Assembly (NCBI RefSeq): GCF_000421965.1
Contig: NZ_ATAY01000098.1
Coordinates: 176,221 to 240,220 of the forward strand
From: Ruminiclostridium papyrosolvens C7
GTDB taxonomy: Bacteria > Bacillota > Clostridia > Acetivibrionales > DSM-1351
DNA: 64,000 bases
Direction of reading: 5' to 3'
Part shown: piece by piece, positions 15,810 to 25,056 of the stretch
Numbering within the stretch: position 1 is the first letter of the stretch
How the letters are laid out: every line of letters starts with the position of its first letter
Notes under the pieces: generated by a model
What the model was told of the DNA's origin: nothing
What the model saw: the letters and a program-made list of their open reading frames with translations, nothing else
Databases searched by the model: none
Made by a program: the position numbers and the translations under genes

Positions 15810-16274
15810 TTACCTAAGCTGTTCTTTCAACTTTCTGTCAATTTCTCTTTTAGCATCACGGGCTGCAATATCATCTCTTTTGTCATACAATTTCTTACCG
15901 CGAGCAACGCCCAGCTCTATTTTAACCATACCGCGTTTTAAGTATGCCTGAACAGGTACCAACGTAAACCCCTTTTGCTGGGTCAACCCTATAAGCCTGT
16001 TTATTTCAGACTTGTGTAAAAGAAGCTTTCTGTCACGCAAGGGATCTTTGTTAAAAATATTACCTTGTTCATAAGGGCTTATATGCATTCCGCTGACAAT
16101 AACTTCACCATCAATAATAGATGCATAGCTTTCCTTTAAATTGAGCTTACCCTGTCTGACAGACTTTACCTCTGTACCGGACAGCACAATGCCTGCCTCT
16201 ATCGTTTCTTCGATAAAATAATCATGACGAGCTTTTTTATTTTGAGCAACAATCTTAACTGCTTCCTTAACCAT
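15810..16274 (-). CDS. smpB: SsrA-binding protein SmpB
   Basis: A 154-residue protein with the whole family pattern: [39 protein letters not shown], then [20 protein letters not shown] and the basic tail [20 protein letters not shown] that enters the ribosomal mRNA channel. The start at 16274 follows GGGCGG by 7 bases; a GTG at 16289 is less likely. It binds tmRNA and delivers it to stalled ribosomes. It lies upstream of ssrA on the same strand with about 180 bases between them. Confidence 0.96.
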   Translation of the reverse strand: MVKEAVKIVAQNKKARHDYFIEETIEAGIVLSGTEVKSVRQGKLNLKESYASIIDGEVIVSGMHISPYEQGNIFNKDPLRDRKLLLHKSEINRLIGLTQQKGFTLVPVQAYLKRGMVKIELGVARGKKLYDKRDDIAARDAKREIDRKLKEQLR

Positions 16275-16320
16275 TTTCTTACCGCCCACTGCTAATTTTA
16301 ATTAATACTAAATTTCATCA

Positions 16321-16350
16321 AGATAAAAATAACCCTTTTGGGAAAGGGCT
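16321..16350 (-). terminator. terminator of the PHP phosphoesterase gene
   Basis: CCCTTT (16348-16343 on the minus strand) pairs with AAAGGG (16338-16333) across a 4-base loop and is followed by TTATTTTTAT. It separates the PHP gene from smpB. Confidence 0.75.
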
Positions 16351-16393
16351 AAAATTAATTATATCACTACAATAACACAAAGGTCAAGTATAC

Positions 16394-17251
16394 CTATCTC
16401 TTCATGTTATTCTGGTATTCTCTTAGTTTGTCCAGCAACTCATATGGAACCTTGAGGCCGCCTCTTCCGCTACCTAGCTCAATTCCGGGTTTAAAATTTC
16501 CATGAAAATCACTACCCCCGGTTGCAACCAGTTCATGCTTAATAGCAAGCCTTAAAAAATTGCCCGTATCCTCTTTAGTATTTTCACTATAATGAGCTTC
16601 TATACCTCCCAGACCGTACCCTTTAAGTTCTTGCAGCAGTTTATCCATCTCATCATAACTTTTCCTCAAAAAAACGGGATGAGCAATAACCGGTACACCA
16701 CCGGATTTTCTTATAGCCTTAATCCCATCCACAGGCTCAAGTTCGAATCTCTGAAAATAAGCAAGGCCTTCCTTACATAAATAAATGTCAAAGGCTTCGT
16801 CTATGGTTTTGACATATCCTTTAGCCACCAAAACTCTGGCGATATGGGGCCTTCCCGTAATATCACCCATTGCCACATCCTTTATCTCATCCTCTGTAAT
16901 TTCAATACCCAACTCATTAAGCCTATTTATGATTTTTTTGTTTCTGTCTTCTCTGCCCTTCTTTACAGTCAATAGCTCAGAACGAATATTCAGATAATTA
17001 TCAGTATCGGGGAACAGGCCCAAAATGTGCATTTCAGGTTTATATCTGACGCTTATTTCTATCCCAGGTATAACTTCAACACCTGACCGCTTTCCTTCCT
17101 TGATAGCCTCTTCAATGCCATCCACAGTATCATGATCGGTTAACGCTACTGCTGCAAGCCCTCTATCCTTAGCATGGCGGACAAGTTCTGCCGGACTCAT
17201 GCTTCCATCTGATGCTGTACTATGCGTATGCAAATCAATAAATTTCTCCAT
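16394..17251 (-). CDS. PHP-domain phosphoesterase (YciV/TrpH-like), 285 aa
   Basis: The PHP metal motifs are clear: DLHTHSTASDGS near residues 6-17, ALTDHDTVDGIEEA near 36-49, PGIEISV near 63, PVIAHPV near 190 and TGGSDFHG near 245. Length and motifs match the YciV/TrpH group, whose members hydrolyse 3',5'-nucleoside bisphosphates and trim RNA 5' ends; the exact substrate here is inferred. GGAGATGATTGG precedes the ATG. It forms a short minus-strand run with the DUF402 gene upstream and has its own terminator. Confidence 0.85.
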   Translation of the reverse strand: MEKFIDLHTHSTASDGSMSPAELVRHAKDRGLAAVALTDHDTVDGIEEAIKEGKRSGVEVIPGIEISVRYKPEMHILGLFPDTDNYLNIRSELLTVKKGREDRNKKIINRLNELGIEITEDEIKDVAMGDITGRPHIARVLVAKGYVKTIDEAFDIYLCKEGLAYFQRFELEPVDGIKAIRKSGGVPVIAHPVFLRKSYDEMDKLLQELKGYGLGGIEAHYSENTKEDTGNFLRLAIKHELVATGGSDFHGNFKPGIELGSGRGGLKVPYELLDKLREYQNNMKR

Positions 17252-17321
17252 CCAATCATCTCCGTGTTTAAAGTAGTGGGGATATCCCGCGTATTCTTTT
17301 CTTAAATCGTAAAAACATTAA

Positions 17322-17804
17322 CTAAACCTTCCAATATTTTTCTTCCATACATATTGCAGGAGGAAAAACACCTTTATAAATATTCTGTAAAATGTTATCC
17401 ATTTTTTTAAGAGAACTGCACGCCTGCTCCTGTGTTATCAGTCCTTTTTCCAGTGCTTCTGCAAGCTCGTCAGCATCAAGTACTTTCATAGTACCGTCCG
17501 GCATCAGCTTGACATCCAGAAGTAAGTCAATCAATGTAAACCTGTCGGTTTCATTATCATACTCAACATCAATTATATCACAGTACCAATACGCAAACCT
17601 TTTGTCTGCGTCGTAGAATCGGCTTATCTTAATGCCTTCTTTCAAAAAAGTATATGAAATTCCACCGGAAATATCATTTCTCGGCTTAATTGCCTTCCAC
17701 CTTGTGATTAATAGCTCCTCATCCCTAAACAAAAGTTCATCGCTGGAAATATCAACAGTCTCAAATGGGATATATCTGGTTCGAAATATGCTTGGCTTAT
17801 TCAT
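17322..17804 (-). CDS. DUF402 family protein (putative nucleotide phosphatase), 160 aa
   Basis: Residues such as FAYWYCDIIDVEYD, then FTLIDLLLDVKLMPDGTMKVLDADELAEAL, form the DUF402 core, which in characterised members (FomD and Ntdp types) binds metal and hydrolyses nucleoside di- or triphosphates. The Tyr/Trp-rich FAYWYCDI segment and the acidic residues of the LDxDEL region are present. The start at 17804 has TTAGGAGAT upstream. It is the first gene of a short minus-strand run with the PHP gene. The substrate is unknown. Confidence 0.8.
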   Translation of the reverse strand: MNKPSIFRTRYIPFETVDISSDELLFRDEELLITRWKAIKPRNDISGGISYTFLKEGIKISRFYDADKRFAYWYCDIIDVEYDNETDRFTLIDLLLDVKLMPDGTMKVLDADELAEALEKGLITQEQACSSLKKMDNILQNIYKGVFPPAICMEEKYWKV

Positions 17805-17986
17805 TTTATCTCCTAAAGTCATCAAAATTCTTATGGTTATTATACATTACAAATAGTTATTTTTGAAGTATCTATCTATTATATGCTAAATGTATTTCCC
17901 ATTTTATCACTTCTCTAGCAGTTAATGCTATAATGTAGTAAATTATTTTATTTTTATGGCAGTTCGGGTCACGGAGGTTTTTAATT

Positions 17987-18292
17987 ATGAAGCATAAGAA
18001 GTGCTGCAAAAGCTGTGAGAGAGGTTTATCCCTGCATCTGACAAATGATATACTATGCAAATACCACGGGGTTGTAACGCCGGATTACGTTTGTTTCAGA
18101 TATAAGGAGAGTACCATTTTAACCGCTTCAAAAGACGTTAGCCTTAAATGTATTCACTGTGAGAATTTTATTGTACATATTGACTCTCCGAATGAAAATG
18201 TAGGCCGTTGCAAGCTCTTCTCAGAAAGACATTTTGATGGTACAAACAGAAACCCTTGTTCCAAATTCAGTAAAAAAATACTAATATCATAA
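17987..18292 (+). CDS. Cys-rich protein with two related CxxC modules (101 aa)
   Basis: The sequence holds two copies of a four-Cys pattern. The first is CKSC, 13 residues, C, 11 residues, C (C10, C24 and C36 mark its parts). The second is CIHC, 16 residues, C, 15 residues, C. Each ends with an aromatic/basic C-x-K/R-F/Y. This looks like two small zinc (or iron) sites made by duplication. CGGAGG is 9 bases before the ATG. It stands alone on the plus strand upstream of the lytic transglycosylase. I cannot name a family. Confidence 0.7.
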   Translation: MKHKKCCKSCERGLSLHLTNDILCKYHGVVTPDYVCFRYKESTILTASKDVSLKCIHCENFIVHIDSPNENVGRCKLFSERHFDGTNRNPCSKFSKKILIS

Positions 18293-18399
18293 TGCAGTGT
18301 ATATTCAAACCCTTAAAATGTCTGTTAAATGTTTATTCAGTTATACCGATATAGTTATTGTAGCTTATACTTACAAATGAAATGTAGTTAGGTGATTAT

Positions 18400-19107
18400 A
18401 TGAATATTGATATAGATGCAATTTTTAAACAAAAACTGGCAGAGATAGAAAACAGGCTGGCTGGAATTCCCGGAATGAATACAGGAAACTCCGGCAGCTC
18501 AGATATTCCTTTTCAGAAGTATCTTGATGACGTAACCCAGCCGGGTTTGGCCAATTCCCTCAACGGACTTGAAGATAACCCTTTGCAGGATACGTCACTG
18601 ACAAACTTACTTGGTCAGCTTGATAACAGTAGTACGAATAACATTTTAAAAGCTCGTACGGCTCTGGCAAATTCAAAAGCTTATATACCCACTGATATAA
18701 CTGAACTTATGAATTTAATCAATTCAAGTATTGACAATGCCTCGGCAAAGTATGGAGTAGACAAAGAATTAATTAGAGCAGTCATTAAGCAGGAATCCTC
18801 CTTTGACCCTACTGCTATTTCTAACGCAGGAGCAGAAGGCTTAATGCAACTTATGCCCGGTACCGCAGATGGACTTGGCATTAAGGACCCCTTTGATATT
18901 GCCCAAAACATTGACGGTGGAACACGTTATTTAAAAAACCAGTTGGAAAGATTCAACGGAAATATAAGTCTTGCCTTGGCTGCTTATAACGCCGGCCCAA
19001 ACAGTGTGGACAAATACGGTGGAATTCCACCCTATACGGAAACCCAAAATTATGTAAAAAATGTCACAGAATATTTTAATCAGTATAAAATGTCAACAAG
19101 CAGGTAA
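18400..19107 (+). CDS. lytic transglycosylase (SLT domain), 235 aa
   Basis: The C-terminal half is a goose-type lysozyme-like SLT domain: [20 protein letters not shown] with the catalytic Glu, [38 protein letters not shown] and [15 protein letters not shown]. The first 105 residues are low-complexity linker rich in Asn, Ser and Leu. No typical signal peptide is seen, as in clostridial relatives exported by other means or acting during sporulation. It cleaves peptidoglycan glycan strands. The ribosome-binding site is AGGTGAT, and a strong terminator follows. Confidence 0.9.
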   Translation: MNIDIDAIFKQKLAEIENRLAGIPGMNTGNSGSSDIPFQKYLDDVTQPGLANSLNGLEDNPLQDTSLTNLLGQLDNSSTNNILKARTALANSKAYIPTDITELMNLINSSIDNASAKYGVDKELIRAVIKQESSFDPTAISNAGAEGLMQLMPGTADGLGIKDPFDIAQNIDGGTRYLKNQLERFNGNISLALAAYNAGPNSVDKYGGIPPYTETQNYVKNVTEYFNQYKMSTSR

Positions 19108-19127
19108 ATACCTGCTTGTATTTTATT
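19097..19127 (+). terminator. terminator of the lytic transglycosylase gene
   Basis: CAAGCAGG (19097-19104) pairs with CCTGCTTG (19111-19118), followed by TATTTTATTT. Confidence 0.85.
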
Positions 19128-19172
19128 TCTAGCTATTACATTTCCTGAATTTTAGAACAGACAACCCAATAC

Positions 19173-19280
19173 TTATCCACACTATCCACAAATTTATCCA
19201 CAAGTCTCAAACACTTATTTCCCAAATGTTCTATCAAGTTTCCACAGAATCTATAAATTATTCACAGTTTTTTATTCACA
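19173..19280 (+). promoter_or_regulatory. cluster of five DnaA boxes
   Basis: Within 108 bases, all in one orientation: TTATCCACA at 19173-19181, CTATCCACA at 19182-19190, TTATCCACA at 19194-19202, TTATTCACA at 19258-19266 and TTATTCACA at 19272-19280. A TTTCCACA near 19239 is a weaker match. Four fit TTATNCACA exactly. The cluster lies in the gap between the convergent 3' ends of the transglycosylase gene and tsaD, so it is unlikely to be a promoter element of either. Confidence 0.8.
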
Positions 19281-19377
19281 TTTAAGACTCTAAAGGCCAG
19301 AACGCCGATGGTTACAAGGTTTAAAGGTGATTCTAAAAATAGTGTAAAAAAATGTAATACGGTTCTATTTACTTATA

Positions 19378-20427
19378 TCACTGTGAAAGGGGGTTATTCT
19401 TGTCTTTGGAGACACTTGTGGATAACTTTAATCCCGGAACGGCATTTAAATCCATCCCTGCTCTTTTTCCGTTTATAAACTCGTAGTAAGCAGCACAACC
19501 TATCATAGCGGCATTATCAGTACAAAGTATTAAACCCGGATACATTACCTTGATACCTTGCTTTTCTGCTTTTTGCTTCATGTCATTTCGCAGTTGCGTA
19601 TTTGCAGCAACTCCACCTGCTAAAGCTATTTTGTTTATGTTCTTCATTTTTGCTGCTGCTATTGTATTCCTAACCAGGACATCCACAACTGCCTGCTGAA
19701 AGCTTGCTGCTACATCAGGAATATTAATCTTCTCACCGGTTTGTTCCATCCTGTTAAGATAATTCAAAACTGCGGTTTTTAGTCCACTGAAACTAAAATC
19801 CAGAGAACCATCCTCAAAGGTTACACGTGGAAATTGAATTGCTTTACTATTACCGTTCAATGCATTCTTATCAATTAAAGGGCCTCCCGGATATCCAAGC
19901 CCTATTGCTCTGGAAATCTTATCAAAAGCCTCTCCGGCGGCATCGTCCCTGGTCTGCCCCAGAATTTCAAATTCGCTGTAGCTTTTAACATGGACAATAT
20001 GACTGTGTCCGCCGGAAGCCACAAGACATATGAAAGGCGGCTCCAACTCCGGCTCCTGCAAGTAGTTTGCCGCAATATGTCCCTCTATGTGATGTACTCC
20101 CACAAGTGGTTTGTTGGCAGCAAATGCAATTGCCTTGGCAGCAGTCAATCCCACAAGTAGAGCTCCTACCAAACCTGGGCCATAGGTAACACCTACCGCA
20201 TCAATTTCCTTTAAGGAAACACCCGCCTCTTCCAGTGCCTGATGTACAACCGGCATAATCAATTCCACATGTTTTCTTGATGCGATTTCCGGAACAACTC
20301 CACCATACTTTTTATGCAAATCTATTTGAGATGAAATAACATTTGACATTATATATCTTCCATTTTTTATAACCGAAGCAGCGGTTTCATCACAGCTGCT
20401 TTCTATACCAAGTATAAGTGTATCCAT
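19378..20427 (-). CDS. tsaD: tRNA N6-adenosine threonylcarbamoyltransferase TsaD
   Basis: A 349-residue ASKHA-fold protein: [16 protein letters not shown] at the N-terminus, [14 protein letters not shown] with the metal-binding His pair near 110-115, [51 protein letters not shown] and [14 protein letters not shown]. It transfers threonylcarbamoyl to A37 of ANN-decoding tRNAs with TsaB and TsaE, both encoded at 35377-36555. The start at 20427 follows GGAGGAAAATTG. It is encoded alone, away from tsaB/tsaE. Confidence 0.97.
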   Translation of the reverse strand: MDTLILGIESSCDETAASVIKNGRYIMSNVISSQIDLHKKYGGVVPEIASRKHVELIMPVVHQALEEAGVSLKEIDAVGVTYGPGLVGALLVGLTAAKAIAFAANKPLVGVHHIEGHIAANYLQEPELEPPFICLVASGGHSHIVHVKSYSEFEILGQTRDDAAGEAFDKISRAIGLGYPGGPLIDKNALNGNSKAIQFPRVTFEDGSLDFSFSGLKTAVLNYLNRMEQTGEKINIPDVAASFQQAVVDVLVRNTIAAAKMKNINKIALAGGVAANTQLRNDMKQKAEKQGIKVMYPGLILCTDNAAMIGCAAYYEFINGKRAGMDLNAVPGLKLSTSVSKDKNNPLSQ

Positions 20428-20528
20428 CAATTTTCCTCCGATTTTTCATATGCTTTATTTTATCATAGCTTAATGGCCTTCAATAATCAAGGATTGGGAA
20501 AAGCCCCAAATCCACCTTTTTCATATAA

Positions 20529-20590
20529 AAAAATATCTGTATGAATCAGCCCCTTTTCAGGGAAAACAATATATTCATACAGATATTTTT
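20529..20590 (-). terminator. long hairpin terminator of the holin-like gene
   Basis: An 18-bp perfect inverted repeat (20529-20546 against 20573-20590) with A/T tracts at its ends and a small CCCC/GGG hairpin in the loop. It is placed directly after the holin-like gene on the minus strand. Confidence 0.75.
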
Positions 20591-20615
20591 GATTTGTCAT
20601 TAAAGTAAAGTGCTG

Positions 20616-20807
20616 CTAGAATGAGTCTTTGTTCGTTGGGTTGTTAAAAATACCGAAAGCCGTTAATGCAGCAAAAATAAGGGTTGTCAATTCCTTAAAA
20701 CTATCTTCGCTCAAGCCTATAGGTGCTAGAAGGTTAAAGGTTTTCAGTACAAACAATACCAAAGCAACAAAAGCTGCCCATGCAACCGGGCTTCTCAATC
20801 TGTTCAT
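20616..20807 (-). CDS. phi-LC3-type holin-like membrane protein (63 aa)
   Basis: MNRLRSPVAWAAFVALVLFV opens a first membrane span, then LAPIGLSEDSFKELTTLIFA leads into a second hydrophobic stretch and the ending FGIFNNPTNKDSF. The R-x-P-V-A-W start and FGIFNNPT ending are hallmarks of the phi-LC3 holin family. The start at 20807 has AGGAGGC 5 bases upstream. It stands alone in host DNA with no endolysin next to it, so it may be a domesticated phage gene; clostridial chromosomes often carry such copies. Confidence 0.85.
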   Translation of the reverse strand: MNRLRSPVAWAAFVALVLFVLKTFNLLAPIGLSEDSFKELTTLIFAALTAFGIFNNPTNKDSF

Positions 20808-20904
20808 AAAATGCCTCCTATAATATACCATTTTAACGTCATAGTACATAATATGAAAGTTCGTACTTTATGTTTACTTATTTGTTCAATTTGAAAAAAG
20901 GGCA

Positions 20905-20934
20905 CAAAAAAACATGGAGCCTACGGGCTCCATG
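20905..20934 (-). terminator. terminator downstream of the nuclease gene
   Basis: CATGGAGCC (20913-20921) and GGCTCCATG (20926-20934) form a 9-bp stem with a 4-base loop. On the minus strand it is followed by seven T residues. It lies about 130 bases after the nuclease stop. Confidence 0.8.
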
Positions 20935-21066
20935 CCCCTAAAAAGGAGAAATGCTAATGTTCAATATTATATTACCAAAAAATCCTTATACAATATATAG
21001 AAAAATTTTACCAATATAATAGTTCTGAAGTCCCAAATTTTGTGAAATTTCGATTAATTAGTATTG

Positions 21067-21735
21067 CTATTTACTATTTTTGTAGGACGCTACATATTTT
21101 CCTTTTTGGTTTTTAATAAATGGTCGTTTTCTTTCGGGCAGTTCCCAAAAGCCCTTGCCCTCTGTAATTGCATCATTTTGCAGTTTATCGTAAAAGGACT
21201 TTAAAAGGGTGTTGGGACTATAAAAAACTGAAACAGCATAGCCTTCGTTTACCATCATGGCATTGTAAAAGCTTCCGTCATCGAGAACTACATGAGCTAG
21301 AAGTCTGCCGTACTGATCTGTGGTACCCTCTTCGAAAATCAGCTTTACAGTCTTATTTGTAAGAGTCTTTTTGGTTAACTCCGAGGCCTCACCGGAATAT
21401 GGTTGGGGATCAACACCTGATTTAACTGATTCGGGAGTATCTATGTCAAGCATTCTGACCTTGTATTCCTTGTCTTTATATTCAGCACGAAAAGTGTCGC
21501 CATCTGTAACTTTTGTAACAAAAGCATTTATGTAGCCAAAAGGTTCAATACCCTCTCCGGACACGTCAATTATAGAATCCGGAAACTCTACTTTTTCCAG
21601 TGTATGGATACTGCTGTATGAACCTGATTTATCATTAACGGCTGTCTTGTTTCCGTCCTGATAGAAGTAGCCACCGAAAATCACAAAAACAGCAGTTATT
21701 ATAGATGCTACCGATGCTATAGTTTTTTTCTTCAT
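21067..21735 (-). CDS. secreted thermonuclease-family (SNase) protein, 222 aa
   Basis: The N-terminal signal or anchor (KKKTIASVASIITAVFVIFG) is followed by a 40-residue linker and the staphylococcal-nuclease fold: VTKVTDGDTFRAEYKDKEYK, RMLDIDTPES, EASELTKKTL, DQYGRLLAHVVLDDGSF and LPERKRPF. The Asp pair and the Arg/Glu active-site positions (RMLDIDTPE, FEEGTTDQYGR) are present. It would be a membrane-anchored or secreted Ca-dependent nuclease, for DNA scavenging or defence. It is a single-gene unit on the minus strand. Confidence 0.9.
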   Translation of the reverse strand: MKKKTIASVASIITAVFVIFGGYFYQDGNKTAVNDKSGSYSSIHTLEKVEFPDSIIDVSGEGIEPFGYINAFVTKVTDGDTFRAEYKDKEYKVRMLDIDTPESVKSGVDPQPYSGEASELTKKTLTNKTVKLIFEEGTTDQYGRLLAHVVLDDGSFYNAMMVNEGYAVSVFYSPNTLLKSFYDKLQNDAITEGKGFWELPERKRPFIKNQKGKYVASYKNSK

Positions 21736-21798
21736 GTATTTTCCTCTCTTTTTAAAGTATAAATATTATGACCTTGATATTCTAACACCTTACGAACT

Positions 21799-21846
21799 CG
21801 CTGAAAAGCCCTGTTCCTTTCAATGTAGGAACAGGGCTTTTCAGCG
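21799..21846. terminator. 20-bp perfect inverted repeat after lonB
   Basis: The left arm 21799-21818 and right arm 21827-21846 are exact reverse complements with an 8-base loop. The T tract lies inside the stem (GGGCTTTTC), so a shorter hairpin would end in Ts on either strand. It follows the lonB stop by about 65 bases and probably ends that transcript. Confidence 0.7.
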
Positions 21847-21911
21847 TTTCAGATTGTATTGGCCGATATCACGTAAGCTGATTCAAATTACATAGGGCTG
21901 TTAAAAAACAT

Positions 21912-23594
21912 CTAGGTTCCTTGTGCAGTAAGCACCGTAATAGGTGCAGAACCGCTGGGAACTGTTTCGTCCTTTTTTTCTACCAGATCAATATCAAATA
22001 CTGCCTTCATAACTTCACTGATATTTTCAACCGGTATAATGTCGATATCCATATCTTCGAATATCTCCTGATAATTATCTTTTGGAATAAACACCTTTTT
22101 TATACCTGCGGCTTTAGCAGCATCTACTTTAGCCACAACGCCTCCAACAGGCTTTACTTTTCCCTTGATTGATAATTCCCCTGTCATTGCCAGTTCTCCG
22201 CTTACAGGTATATTTTTGACCGCAGAATATACCGCTGTTGCAATAGCAATTCCCGCAGAAGGTCCATCAATAGGAATACCTCCGGGAAAGTTCAAATGTA
22301 TTTCGTAATTCTTAAAGTCAACATCCATATATTTTCTTAAAACAGTTAAAACGTTTTCAACGGAAGCCTTGGCTGAACTTGTCCTTTTGAGCTTATGGCC
22401 CCTGTTATCCATTTCTTCTTCTTCAACAATGCCTGTTATTCTTATATTTCCTGTTCCACTTGCAACAGGTATTGCCGTAACCTCCACATCAATAACCATC
22501 CCGGTACTATCTCCGAAGACAGCTAAACCGTTGATACAGCCTATCTGATTTGCAGGACTGACTTTTTTATCAAGTCTGGGGCTGTAGTGACCGAACTCTA
22601 TAACCCATTCTATGTCTTTTATATCAATAGTGCTCCTGTTCTCTATCATGGAAACACCACCGGCAATTTGAATAATATTGACTGCATCTCTTCCATTTTG
22701 GGCGTATCTTGACACCAGCTCGCTGCATCCGGGTCTCAGTTCAAAGCCTCCTTTGGTTGCTGCATTTTCGCATATTTTGCATATTTCATCTGCACGTAAG
22801 GAACGGAAATGTATTTCAACACATCTTGACCTTATTGCTGCCGGTATCTCATCAGGAGTTCTTGTAGTGGCTCCCACCAGTCTGAAATCGGCAGGCAGAC
22901 CCTTTTGGAAAATATCATGTATATGGGAGGGTATATTGCTGTCCTCTGCACTGTAATACGCACTTTCAAGGTATACCTTCCTATCCTCCAGAACTTTAAG
23001 CAGCTTGTTCATCTGAATGGAATGAAGTTCCCCTATCTCATCAATAAAAAGGACTCCACCATGTGCTTTTGTAACGGCTCCCTGCTTTGGCTGAGGTATC
23101 CCTGCTACACCGTATGCACCTGCTCCCTGATATATCGGGTCATGTACTGAGCCTATCAGAGGATCTGCAATCCCTCTTTCGTCAAATCTCAATGTTGTAG
23201 CATCCATTTCTATGAACTTTGCTTCTCTCCTGAAAGGCGACATGCTGTTCTTCTTGGCTTCTTCAAGTATTACCCTTGCAGCCGCAGTTTTACCTACTCC
23301 GGGAGGGCCGTATATAATTACGTGCTGTGGATTCGTTCCGCACAAAGCAGCCCTGAGTGCCTTTAGCCCCTGCTCCTGCCCTACTATGTCTGATAAGGTG
23401 GCGGGCCTTGTCTTTTCCGACAAAGGCTCTGTTAGATGAATATCCCTCATTCTTCTTAACTTTTCCAGTTCTTTTTTGGATTCTTTTTCTATAGCACTTT
23501 TATTACCTTGCTGGTTCTTTAGAAGAGATAAAAAGTATATTCCGATAATAACTGAGAAGAAGAACTGTATAATAAACAAAGTTGTCGTAAACAT
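21912..23594 (-). CDS. lonB: ATP-dependent protease LonB
   Basis: Domains in order: an N-terminal membrane span (FIIQFFFSVIIGIYFLSLL), a charged linker, a AAA+ domain with Walker A GPPGVGKTAAA near 93 and Walker B GGVLFIDEIGEL near 181, and a C-terminal Lon protease domain. The catalytic Ser is in DGPSAGIAIATAVYS and the Lys in KPVGGVVAKVDAAKAAG. This is the membrane-anchored, sporulation-associated LonB of Firmicutes, usually encoded near clpX as here. Two adjacent ATGs (23597, 23594) follow AGGAGG; the second has better spacing. About 560 residues matches the family. Confidence 0.93.
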   Translation of the reverse strand: MFTTTLFIIQFFFSVIIGIYFLSLLKNQQGNKSAIEKESKKELEKLRRMRDIHLTEPLSEKTRPATLSDIVGQEQGLKALRAALCGTNPQHVIIYGPPGVGKTAAARVILEEAKKNSMSPFRREAKFIEMDATTLRFDERGIADPLIGSVHDPIYQGAGAYGVAGIPQPKQGAVTKAHGGVLFIDEIGELHSIQMNKLLKVLEDRKVYLESAYYSAEDSNIPSHIHDIFQKGLPADFRLVGATTRTPDEIPAAIRSRCVEIHFRSLRADEICKICENAATKGGFELRPGCSELVSRYAQNGRDAVNIIQIAGGVSMIENRSTIDIKDIEWVIEFGHYSPRLDKKVSPANQIGCINGLAVFGDSTGMVIDVEVTAIPVASGTGNIRITGIVEEEEMDNRGHKLKRTSSAKASVENVLTVLRKYMDVDFKNYEIHLNFPGGIPIDGPSAGIAIATAVYSAVKNIPVSGELAMTGELSIKGKVKPVGGVVAKVDAAKAAGIKKVFIPKDNYQEIFEDMDIDIIPVENISEVMKAVFDIDLVEKKDETVPSGSAPITVLTAQGT

Positions 23595-23685
23595 CATATC
23601 CTCCTTAAACTTGGATCAATTCCTATAAAGTTATTATTGGCAACAAGTTTTATTTTATCCAAAAAATATGGAAAATCTGAAAATA

Positions 23686-23737
23686 AAAAAACAGGGTGTA
23701 TATGTTCTGATAAACACATACATCCTGCCTGTTTTAA
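23686..23737 (-). terminator. terminator after clpX
   Basis: AAAACAGG and CCTGTTTT close a long hairpin with an inner TGTATATGT/ACA-ATACA pairing, just downstream of the clpX stop at 23748. Confidence 0.7.
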
Positions 23738-23747
23738 TAAGAATGAA

Positions 23748-25043
23748 CTAGGAAACTGATTCCTTCTTAACTCTTGTTTTTTTGGCCCCGGCTTTTTTTA
23801 GCGATTTGCGGTTTTCATTGAGAATCATTTCAGGTTCTGAATGTTCCGCAATCACTTCCTTCCCTATAATGCATTTCTCGACATTTGTCATTGAAGGAAT
23901 GTCATACATAACTCCCATCATTGCTTCTTCCAGAATGGCACGCAGTCCTCTCGCTCCGGTGTTTCGCTCTATTGCTTTTTCAGCAATAAGCTCCAAAGCC
24001 TCATCCTGTATTTCAAGTATAACGTCATCCATTTCAAAAAGCTTCTGATACTGCTTTACCAAAGCATTCTTGGGTTCGGTAAGTATTTGAACAAGAGCAT
24101 TTTTATCAAGAGACTGAAGAGTTACAACTATTGGAAGTCTTCCTACAAACTCAGGAATAAGCCCGAATTTCAGCAAATCCTGAGGAAGTATGTCTTTCAG
24201 TAATTGTCCAACATCCTTGTCCTTGTTGCTTTCAATTTTTGCACCAAAGCCTAATGATTTCTTGCCTATTCTATTTTGTATTATCTTGTCTATTCCGTCA
24301 AAAGCACCACCGCAAATAAACAAAATATTAGTAGTATCTATTTGTATAAACTCCTGATGGGGGTGCTTCCTACCGCCCTGTGGTGGTACTGAAGCCAGTG
24401 TTCCTTCCAGAATCTTCAAGAGTGCCTGCTGAACACCTTCACCGCTGACATCCCTTGTTATGGAAGGATTCTCTGATTTTCTTGCAATCTTGTCTATTTC
24501 ATCAATGTAGATAATTCCCTTTTCAGCCTTTTCAATGTCATAATCCGCAGCCTGTATAAGCCTTAAAAGGATATTTTCTACATCTTCACCTACGTAGCCC
24601 GCTTCAGTGAGAGAAGTAGCATCGGCTATAGCAAAAGGAACATTGAGTATCTTAGCAAGTGTTTGAGCAAGAAAAGTTTTTCCGCTACCGGTAGGTCCCA
24701 GCATAACTATGTTACTTTTCTGAAGTTCTATATCAGAGGTCTTTACATCGCTGTTTATTCTCTTATAGTGGTTGTAAACAGCCACCGAAAGAGACCTTTT
24801 AGCCGTATCCTGACCAACTACATACTGGTCGAGAATTTCCTTTATCTCTTTTGGTTTCGGTATCTCACTAACTTCTGCATCAATCTTTGTGTCTTCAAAT
24901 TCTTCTTCTATAATTTCGGAACACAGCTCGATACACTCGTCACAGATATATACACCCGGTCCTGCAACCAGCCGTTTAACCTGCTCCTGAGATTTCCCAC
25001 AAAAAGAGCACTTTAACTGCTTCTTCTCATCATATCTGGTCAT
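23748..25043 (-). CDS. clpX: ClpX ATPase subunit of the ClpXP protease
   Basis: The N-terminal zinc-binding domain ([10 protein letters not shown]...CDECIELC) is followed by AAA+ motifs [14 protein letters not shown] (Walker A) and [14 protein letters not shown] (Walker B), the pore loop and the [16 protein letters not shown] sensor-2 region. It unfolds substrates, including tmRNA-tagged proteins, and feeds them to ClpP encoded immediately upstream. The start is one of two adjacent ATGs after GAGGTG (25046 or 25043). The gene is 13 bases downstream of clpP, in one operon with clpP and tig. Confidence 0.98.
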   Translation of the reverse strand: MTRYDEKKQLKCSFCGKSQEQVKRLVAGPGVYICDECIELCSEIIEEEFEDTKIDAEVSEIPKPKEIKEILDQYVVGQDTAKRSLSVAVYNHYKRINSDVKTSDIELQKSNIVMLGPTGSGKTFLAQTLAKILNVPFAIADATSLTEAGYVGEDVENILLRLIQAADYDIEKAEKGIIYIDEIDKIARKSENPSITRDVSGEGVQQALLKILEGTLASVPPQGGRKHPHQEFIQIDTTNILFICGGAFDGIDKIIQNRIGKKSLGFGAKIESNKDKDVGQLLKDILPQDLLKFGLIPEFVGRLPIVVTLQSLDKNALVQILTEPKNALVKQYQKLFEMDDVILEIQDEALELIAEKAIERNTGARGLRAILEEAMMGVMYDIPSMTNVEKCIIGKEVIAEHSEPEMILNENRKSLKKAGAKKTRVKKESVS

Positions 25044-25056
25044 CATTGCACCTCAA

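Noticed and set aside
19173..19280. DnaA boxes as the chromosome origin
   Set aside because: No dnaA, dnaN or AT-rich unwinding region beside them; neighbours are slt and tsaD.
20951..21019. 22-residue plus-strand frame with AAGGAG before ATG
   Set aside because: Very short, no homology cue, and lies in AT-rich sequence beside a terminator; not enough support.
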